Shown: positions 5,182 to 9,378 of the stretch, one piece after another
How the letters are laid out: each line of letters opens with the position of its first letter
Numbering within the stretch: position 1 is the stretch's first letter
Assembly: GCA_045598945.1 (NCBI GenBank)
Contig: JAZRVD010000126.1
Span: 1 to 9,378 of the forward strand
Reading direction: 5' to 3'
Length of the DNA: 9,378 nucleotides
DNA from: Colimorpha sp045598945
GTDB lineage: Bacteria > Bacteroidota > Bacteroidia > Bacteroidales > P3
The notes under the pieces: generated by a model
Database searches by the model: none
Told to the model about the DNA's origin: nothing
The model's input: the letters and a program-made list of their open reading frames with translations, nothing else
Program-made: the position numbers and the translations under genes

Positions 5182-5213
5182 TTTGTATATGTGCGGGAAA
5201 ACATGTAATTTTG
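5182..5213 (+). promoter_or_regulatory. Bacteroidetes-type promoter with overlapping inverted repeat, upstream of the DUF3990 pair
   Basis: TTTG (5182-5185), a 20-bp spacer and TAATTTTG (5206-5213) match the -33/-7 consensus. The start would be near 5220, about 45 nt before the ATG at 5267. A perfect 7-bp inverted repeat, AATTTTG (5207-5213) and CAAAATT (5218-5224), overlaps the -7 box and start site and could be an operator, although two other promoters here also have CAAA after the -7 box. The rest of the intergenic stretch between the two divergent promoters (5060-5181) shows nothing recognisable. Confidence 0.75.
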
Positions 5214-5266
5214 TATGCAAAATTGTATCTTGATTGTGGCGGCGGATAGAGTATGTAAAGTATGTT

Positions 5267-5938
5267 ATGATAATATATCATGGTTCGTTAAGCGTAATAT
5301 CTACTCCCTCTTTTGGACAGGGTAAGTCGTACAATGAATATGGCTTAGGTTTTTATTGCACTGAGAGTTTGGAACTTGCAAAAGAATGGGGGTGTGCTGT
5401 AGGTAAGGATGGCTATGCCAACAAATATGTGTTGAATACTGATGGTCTAAATATCCTCTACTTAAATGATGAAAAATACCATATCTTGAATTGGATGTCG
5501 ATATTGTTAGAAAATCGTACATTCAACATCTCTGAGGGTGTTTCGAGTCGTGCAAAGCAGTATATATTAGATCACTTTTTGCTTGATTATAAAAAGTATG
5601 ACTTGATTATTGGCTACCGTGCAGATGATTCATATTTTTCGTATGCAAGTGATTTTTTAGAAAATACTCTCTCTTTGGAGGATCTGAGAAAGGCTATGAG
5701 GTTGGGAAAGTTGGGAGAGCAAGTTGTGCTAAAAAGCAAGAAGGCCTTTTCTGCGTTAACTTATGTGGAGTCTCTTCCTGCTTTGGCTGTGGAGTATTTC
5801 GAGAAATACAAGGAGCGTGACGTAAGGGCTCGTCATGAATATAGAGAGCTGAAAAATAAATCGTATCCAGAAGAGGGTACATTCATTATGGATATTATCC
5901 GTCAAAAATGGGAAAACGATGATGCGCGCTTATATTGA
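5267..5938 (+). CDS. DUF3990-family protein (ADP-ribosyltransferase fold), probable toxin
   Basis: A 223-residue cytoplasmic protein without signal or membrane segment. Family signatures of DUF3990 are clear: MIIYHGS at the N-terminus (H5), GLGFYCTESLELAKEW at 26-41 (Y30), KYVLNTDGLNILYL at 53-66, YDLIIGYRADDSYF at 111-124 and GEQVVLKSKKAFSAL at 150-164. The His ... Tyr ... Glu/Gln arrangement fits the H-Y-E/Q pattern of diphtheria-toxin-type ADP-ribosyltransferases, to whose fold the family has been assigned, so NAD-dependent modification of a host target is a reasonable inference. The start at 5267 is chosen because MIIYHGS begins the domain; an upstream in-frame ATG at 5234 adds an unrelated 11 residues. 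It overlaps the downstream partner gene by 20 bp, as in toxin-antitoxin operons where DUF3990 pairs with a DUF3791-type protein. The target is unknown. Confidence 0.85.
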   Translation: MIIYHGSLSVISTPSFGQGKSYNEYGLGFYCTESLELAKEWGCAVGKDGYANKYVLNTDGLNILYLNDEKYHILNWMSILLENRTFNISEGVSSRAKQYILDHFLLDYKKYDLIIGYRADDSYFSYASDFLENTLSLEDLRKAMRLGKLGEQVVLKSKKAFSALTYVESLPALAVEYFEKYKERDVRARHEYRELKNKSYPEEGTFIMDIIRQKWENDDARLY

Positions 5939-6344
5939 ATCGTATCTCAAGGACGTGATGCGGAATATGGGTGTCATGGCTCATTTTTGTATCAACGAAT
6001 ACGGCTTGAGTCCTGAGTCTTTTTCTGTTCTTTTTGCAAATAGCTATGTGGCAGAACAGATTTCAATGGGTAACCCACGTTTCCTTGCAGGCTTGTCTGG
6101 CAGGGAGATGGCAGACATGTTAATTGAGTCTTCTGCTGGGAACGTATCCAAGTCTTCTGTCTCGGATAGCTATTGGGTAAGTCCTGAGTATTGGGCTGGA
6201 TGGGTCTTGGCGTATTACCAGTGGTATTCTGCCAAGAGTTTTATCCAGATGTATGCCGATGGGCAGACTTATGATAAGGTTTTGATGATGTATCACCCTA
6301 TGCACGAGGCTGATCTTGCTAAGGTGGTCGAGATGATGGAATAA
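5919..6344 (+). CDS. DUF3791-like partner protein, probable antitoxin of the DUF3990 protein
   Basis: A 141-residue acidic protein overlapping the DUF3990 gene by 20 bp (17 bp if the second ATG is used). The first half, VMAHFCINEYGLSPESFSVLFANSYVA (about 19-45), resembles the small DUF3791 partner proteins commonly encoded beside DUF3990. The second half has a distinct block, WVSPEYWAGWVLAYYQWYS (86-104) and YHPMHEADLAKVVEMM (125-140), which I recall as a conserved tail in proteins found next to such toxins; that is memory, not a search. No DNA-binding domain is recognised. An internal ATG at 5958 would give a shorter product that still holds both blocks. Order here is toxin first, partner second. 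Role as antitoxin is inferred from context and overlap. Confidence 0.65.
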   Translation: MMRAYIESYLKDVMRNMGVMAHFCINEYGLSPESFSVLFANSYVAEQISMGNPRFLAGLSGREMADMLIESSAGNVSKSSVSDSYWVSPEYWAGWVLAYYQWYSAKSFIQMYADGQTYDKVLMMYHPMHEADLAKVVEMME

Positions 6345-6366
6345 AATATTTTCGGATATTTTATTC
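6339..6366. terminator. Shared bidirectional hairpin between convergent genes
   Basis: A perfect 11-bp inverted repeat, GAATAAAATAT (6339-6349) and ATATTTTATTC (6356-6366) with loop TTTCGG, covers the stop codons of both convergent genes (6342-6344 and 6361-6363). It is almost all A-T, so it is a weak stem, but its symmetric position fits a shared terminator or convergent-transcript boundary. Confidence 0.5.
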
Positions 6367-7752
6367 TATGGCCTTGACTCTTGTGATGCCATATTTCTTT
6401 AGCTCGCTTTTCTTTATCTCTATGTATATCAGAAGGTCGTCGAAGACGATGTAGCTTCGTCCGTTTATCTTTATTATTCCTACGGGGTCGTCTAATTTTA
6501 CGTTGTCGAATGCTTCGTTGATGCTCTTGGGTATTTTGAAGTATTCGTCGTTGTTGGGTATCTCAATATAGATGTCTGTCTGGGTAATGGCGTATAATGT
6601 GGAATAGGTGGTGTATCTCGCCTTTTCGTATTTGTCGACAATTTTGCACGAGTCTATCATTGCTTCGTATGCTGCTTGTGTTTTTTTGTCGGTTACTTTT
6701 GTGAGTGTTAACGACGGTCTCCAGTGTTTGGACGGTATTATCCTTTGCATCTCTATTTTTGTAGGTGCGTAGCAATTAGGCATGTTGGAGAGGTACCATA
6801 CTTGATCGTAGTCGCTGTCAGTCTTCCCTTCTATTCTATGAAGCATTGCTTCGGGGTGCAGGACGTATACGGTCATTTTGTCGTTGCCGGTGTCTAATGG
6901 CAGAAACATATAGCGTGTGTATTCAAGGTTGTTTTCTTTGTCTTTGTATATTTTCACTGCTTCCATCAAGTCGTCTTCCTGGTTTATTATCCAGAAGTTT
7001 GTCCCTTGCAGTTTTCCGTCGTTCTCGTTCCAGTAGCCGCTAAGCTCCAGTGGTATAATGTTTTTCCTTATCTCTGCTCCAGTCTCGTACATGTTGTTGG
7101 GTGTTTGATAGCTCTCAAAGCAGTTGAGTATGGACGCAGTGTGATACCATAGCTTCAGCCGGGTCTTTTGTGGCTCGTTGCTGGCTCGTATTATTGCTGG
7201 CTGGATGTCGATAAGTGTGCGGTCTATTGTAAAGTTTGTGATCAATTGTATTGTCTTGTTGTAGGCTTCTGTTATGTTCTCTACGTCGCCGTCTTTCGAG
7301 TCGTATCCAGGTATTGCTTTTAGTAGCATCAGTATTATGAATGGCACATCTATCTCTTCGAGCATTATTCTGTGGTACAGTTGATTTCTTTTCTTTGTCG
7401 ATGTCGATTTGTTCATGGACAGGTAGTAGTATTGCAATAGCTCAAGTGCTATTGCTGTCGGGTCGTTGCGGCGGCTCAAGTTCTCTTTGTAGAATTGCCA
7501 TGCTCGTTTGTAGTTGTCCAACAGCTCTTCAAAGGTGAAGGTGTTCTCTATCTCTTGCTCCGCCTCTATCTTTAGGTCTCGGTATGCCGCCCTCATTTTC
7601 TGAAATGTTGAATAGCATCTTTTTATGCCGTTGTTGTGTATGGAATGATTGTCTAAGAAGTCTTCCAGTTCTTTTAATGTGTTATATATCAATCGTGTGT
7701 TGGCGATGGTTGTCAGTCGTTCTTCGTATACTTTTGTGTCGTTTTTTATCAT
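6361..7752 (-). CDS. Unrecognised 463-residue cytoplasmic protein
   Basis: I do not recognise this family. The protein has no signal peptide and no membrane segment. Residues 1-190 look mainly alpha-helical and charged: an N-terminal helix (ERLTTIANTRLIYNTLKELE), FQKMRAAYRDLKIEAEQEIE, then FEELLDNYKRAWQFYKENL, resembling helical-repeat packing. The middle (about 235-320) looks mixed or beta-rich with LELSGYWNENDG, NFWIINQEDDLMEAVKIYKD and TRYMFLPLDTGNDKMTVYVL. The C-terminus (about 390-460) has short strands ending in GIIKINGRSYIVFDDLLIYIEI. No catalytic motif is obvious. It stands alone, converging on the DUF3990 pair and divergent from the aldo/keto reductase, with a promoter-like -7 box (TAATTTTG) 16-24 bp before the ATG. 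It might be part of the accessory region on its left; homologues would have to be found to say more. Confidence 0.7.
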   Translation of the reverse strand: MIKNDTKVYEERLTTIANTRLIYNTLKELEDFLDNHSIHNNGIKRCYSTFQKMRAAYRDLKIEAEQEIENTFTFEELLDNYKRAWQFYKENLSRRNDPTAIALELLQYYYLSMNKSTSTKKRNQLYHRIMLEEIDVPFIILMLLKAIPGYDSKDGDVENITEAYNKTIQLITNFTIDRTLIDIQPAIIRASNEPQKTRLKLWYHTASILNCFESYQTPNNMYETGAEIRKNIIPLELSGYWNENDGKLQGTNFWIINQEDDLMEAVKIYKDKENNLEYTRYMFLPLDTGNDKMTVYVLHPEAMLHRIEGKTDSDYDQVWYLSNMPNCYAPTKIEMQRIIPSKHWRPSLTLTKVTDKKTQAAYEAMIDSCKIVDKYEKARYTTYSTLYAITQTDIYIEIPNNDEYFKIPKSINEAFDNVKLDDPVGIIKINGRSYIVFDDLLIYIEIKKSELKKYGITRVKAIE

Positions 7753-7768
7753 TTCTGTATTTTTTTTG

Positions 7769-7776
7769 CAAAATTA
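7769..7776 (-). promoter_or_regulatory. Probable -7 box of the 463-residue protein gene
   Basis: Read leftward, TAATTTTG (7776-7769) matches TAnnTTTG and lies 16 bp before the ATG, giving a very short leader of about 10 nt. No TTTG or TTG is found at the expected -33 position, so the call is weaker than the other promoters here. Confidence 0.5.
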
Positions 7777-7925
7777 CGTTTTCTTGCCATGCCTGCCTAT
7801 TTTTATCGCTTTTTTTTTACATTATTCTTTCTTTTTGTTGGCGTATTGTGGTATACTACAATACATGGCCCTGTTTTCTGGTCGTTTTACAGTTATACCG
7901 TTATATTTCTTTGTATGTCGTTGCA

Positions 7926-7955
7926 TTGTCTTTTGCAAAAAAAGATGTATCTTTG
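7926..7955 (+). promoter_or_regulatory. Bacteroidetes-type promoter of the aldo/keto reductase gene
   Basis: TTG (7926-7928), a 19-bp spacer and TATCTTTG (7948-7955) match the -33/-7 pattern. Transcription would begin near 7961, leaving a leader of about 40 nt before the ATG at 8000. The gap between the two divergent genes (7753-7999) otherwise shows only T-rich sequence. Confidence 0.7.
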
Positions 7956-7999
7956 CATTTTACTGTTTTGTCGGCAACGACGTTATATATTTTTATTTT

Positions 8000-9049
8000 A
8001 TGCAAACTGTTACTCTTGGGCGTTCGGGACTCGTAGTCCCTAAGAATGGTTTCGGCTCTTTGCCTATTCAGCGTATCTCGCAGGATGCCGCCGTGCGTCT
8101 TATCCATCGTGCTCTCGATGGTGGCATGTATTATTTCGACACTGCTCGTTTCTATACCGACAGCGAGGAAAAGCTTGGCGAGGCGCTTTACGACCGTCGC
8201 GACAAGGTTGTTATCAGCACTAAGACGGGTGCCGAGAATGTTGCTGATTTCTGGAAGGATTTGGAGACGAGCCTTCGCATGTTGCGTACTGATTATATCG
8301 ACCTCTATCAGTTCCATAATCCCGCTTTCTGTCCTCGTCCGGGCGATGGTACAGGTCTCTACGAGGCCATGACGCAAGCCGTCGAGCAGGGCAAGGTGCG
8401 TCATATAGGCATCTCCAACCATCGTTTTACCGTGGCGCAGGAAGTTATCGAAAGCGGCTTGTACGAGACGTTGCAGTTCCCCTTTTCTTATCTTGCATCC
8501 GACAAGGAGATGCAGCTTGTCGAGGGGTGCCGTTCGCACGATATGGGCTTTATTTCTATGAAGGCTCTCGCTGGCGGACTTATCAACCATGCTGCTACGG
8601 CATACGCTTTTCAGGCTCAGTTCTCTCATGTGGTGCCTATATGGGGCGTACAGCGCGAGTCGGAGCTGGACGAGTTCCTCTCTTTCCAGAACAACCCTCC
8701 TGTCATGACCGATGAGATGCGTCAGCGTATTGAACACGATCGTCTGCAGTTAAGTGGCGATTTCTGCCGTGGGTGCGGCTACTGCCAGCCATGTTCTGCT
8801 GGCATAGACATCCAGGACTGCAATCGTATGTATCTCTTCCTTCGTCGCGCTCCTTACGAGGTCTATCTTACCGATGAGTTCTACGAGAAGATGAGCAAGA
8901 TAAAGGACTGCATACATTGCAACCATTGCAAGAATCATTGTCCTTATGGTCTTGATGTGCCTACGCTGTTGCAACGCAACTATCAGGATTTCCTCGAGCA
9001 TTGGGAACGTCGCGACGAAATTTTCGCCACCTCTAAGAAAGATAAATGA
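8000..9049 (+). CDS. Aldo/keto reductase with C-terminal 4Fe-4S ferredoxin module
   Basis: A 349-residue cytoplasmic oxidoreductase. The N-terminal 250 residues form the (beta/alpha)8 aldo/keto reductase barrel: TLGRSGLVVPKNGFGSLPI opening, then the catalytic tetrad D47 and Y52 (YFDTARFYTDSE), K75 (VISTKTG) and H106 (DLYQFHNP), followed by HIGISNH (135-141) and SMKALAGG (186-193). The tail carries cysteine motifs C256-xx-C259-xx-C262-xx-C265 with C274, and C304-xx-C307-xx-C310-xxx-C314-P, typical of the large bacterial aldo/keto reductase subfamily with an added 4Fe-4S module. It should carry out NAD(P)H-dependent carbonyl reduction, with the cluster region possibly passing electrons; the natural substrate is unknown. 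The frame is open upstream to 7649, but the start at 8000 is clear because the barrel begins there and the promoter lies at 7926-7955. It ends at a hairpin terminator. Confidence 0.93.
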   Translation: MQTVTLGRSGLVVPKNGFGSLPIQRISQDAAVRLIHRALDGGMYYFDTARFYTDSEEKLGEALYDRRDKVVISTKTGAENVADFWKDLETSLRMLRTDYIDLYQFHNPAFCPRPGDGTGLYEAMTQAVEQGKVRHIGISNHRFTVAQEVIESGLYETLQFPFSYLASDKEMQLVEGCRSHDMGFISMKALAGGLINHAATAYAFQAQFSHVVPIWGVQRESELDEFLSFQNNPPVMTDEMRQRIEHDRLQLSGDFCRGCGYCQPCSAGIDIQDCNRMYLFLRRAPYEVYLTDEFYEKMSKIKDCIHCNHCKNHCPYGLDVPTLLQRNYQDFLEHWERRDEIFATSKKDK

Positions 9050-9055
9050 ATATGA

Positions 9056-9082
9056 AGAAAGACCTGCTTGTCAGGTCTTTCT
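9056..9082 (+). terminator. Rho-independent terminator between the aldo/keto reductase and trmO
   Basis: A perfect 11-bp stem, AGAAAGACCTG (9056-9066) and CAGGTCTTTCT (9072-9082), has a 5-nt loop CTTGT and is followed on the plus strand by CTTTTTTTCT. It begins 7 bp after the reductase stop and overlaps the stop codon of the convergent trmO (9071-9073). It can act in both directions, but the strong T run is on the plus side. Confidence 0.9.
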
Positions 9083-9378
9083 CTTTTTTTCTATATTCAG
9101 TACTGTTGCATTCCCATCGGCCACTCTGAATTTCACCTCGCAGTCTCCATAGTCCATGCCGTATGTCCTGTCTGGATCGTTGTGGTATTGCGGACGTGGG
9201 TCGTGGGCAAGGATAGATAGCAATGGCTCTCTAAGTTCCTGAGGTAGCTTGTTTAGCATCGATTCGTTGCAATCTACCTGTAGCAGCTTCTCGGCAGGTT
9301 GTGTGGCAAAGCCGCTGCGTGCCGATGGATGGCTGTCGGTGTATGGCAGGTAGGGCTTGATGTCGAAGATGGGTGTGC
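9071..9378 (-). CDS. trmO: tRNA (N6-threonylcarbamoyladenosine37-N6) methyltransferase TrmO, C-terminal part
   Basis: The frame is open to the right edge, so only the last ~101 residues are seen and the start lies outside the window. The visible part opens with TPIFDIKPYLPYTDSHPSA, the highly conserved TsaA/TrmO signature (T-P-I-x-D-I-K-P-Y-x-P-Y-x-D), followed by GFATQP. The family's C-terminal region follows: LREPLLSILAHDPRPQYHND (helix, then the DPRP motif), YGMDYGDCEVKFRVADGN and a closing strand ATVLNIE. TrmO transfers a methyl group from S-adenosylmethionine to t6A37 in certain tRNAs, giving m6t6A, which tunes decoding of ACN codons. It is a housekeeping-type gene convergent with the reductase and sharing its terminator. 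The identification rests on the signature and the overall order; confidence is high. Confidence 0.9.
   Translation of the reverse strand, partial: TPIFDIKPYLPYTDSHPSARSGFATQPAEKLLQVDCNESMLNKLPQELREPLLSILAHDPRPQYHNDPDRTYGMDYGDCEVKFRVADGNATVLNIEKKRKT

Noticed and set aside
5113..5208. Possible 32-codon ORF (MDYDFLLARRSL...) before the DUF3990 promoter
   Set aside because: It overlaps the promoter boxes, has no initiation signal and shows no recognisable family; could be chance.
7649..7999. 117-codon N-terminal extension of the aldo/keto reductase frame
   Set aside because: It is a T-rich, hydrophobic translation that overlaps the opposite gene and both divergent promoters; the barrel starts at 8000, and the promoter at 7926-7955 lies inside the extension.
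7901..8737. 278-codon minus-strand open frame inside the aldo/keto reductase gene
   Set aside because: Shadow of the reductase coding strand; the opposite frame has the complete catalytic tetrad, and this one shows no family feature.

Overview
The window looks like a Bacteroidales chromosome segment, probably Prevotella-like. The promoters that can be read have the Bacteroidetes pattern (-7 TAnnTTTG with a TTTG/TTG box 19-20 bp upstream). Shine-Dalgarno sites are weak or absent, short lipoproteins are abundant, and the one GC-rich repeat resembles those scattered in Bacteroidales genomes. The genus is inference; the promoters and gene families are read directly.

Left edge (1-1814): a decaying defence/toxin island. 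It holds the C-terminal part of an AbiEii-family nucleotidyltransferase toxin, then a RelA/SpoT-domain gene broken by an in-frame stop and two frameshifts. That gene is cut off by a 598-bp non-autonomous element with terminal inverted repeats and an AATT target duplication. The element contains an internal ~150-bp direct repeat and three GC-rich hairpins. A pyrimidine-rich repeat and a leftward terminator follow.

Centre (1757-5060): a leftward lipoprotein cluster. From one promoter at about 5028-5059 it runs: structured leader copy 2, a lipoprotein with a PEGA-like C-terminal domain, a lipoprotein with only the N-terminal domain, leader copy 1, a tiny cysteine-rich lipoprotein, a membrane-anchored thioredoxin-like protein coupled to it by a TAATG overlap, and a lipoprotein carrying both domains fused. 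The two leaders are about 265-bp repeats that end in a GCGTGG/CCACGC stem followed by a U run. The tiny lipoprotein has the C-x3-C-x3-G...C-x-C spacing of CS-alpha-beta (defensin-like) peptides. This cluster is the best candidate for an undescribed system.

Right (5182-6344): a rightward two-gene toxin-antitoxin-like pair, a DUF3990 (ADP-ribosyltransferase-fold) protein overlapping a DUF3791-like partner, with its own promoter. It converges on an unrecognised 463-aa protein on the minus strand (6361-7752).

Right edge (7753-9378): divergent promoters lead to that orphan and to an aldo/keto reductase with a C-terminal 4Fe-4S module. The reductase converges, through a shared hairpin terminator, on the C-terminal part of trmO, the tRNA m6t6A37 methyltransferase. 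These two look like ordinary chromosomal genes and suggest that the accessory region ends near 7750.
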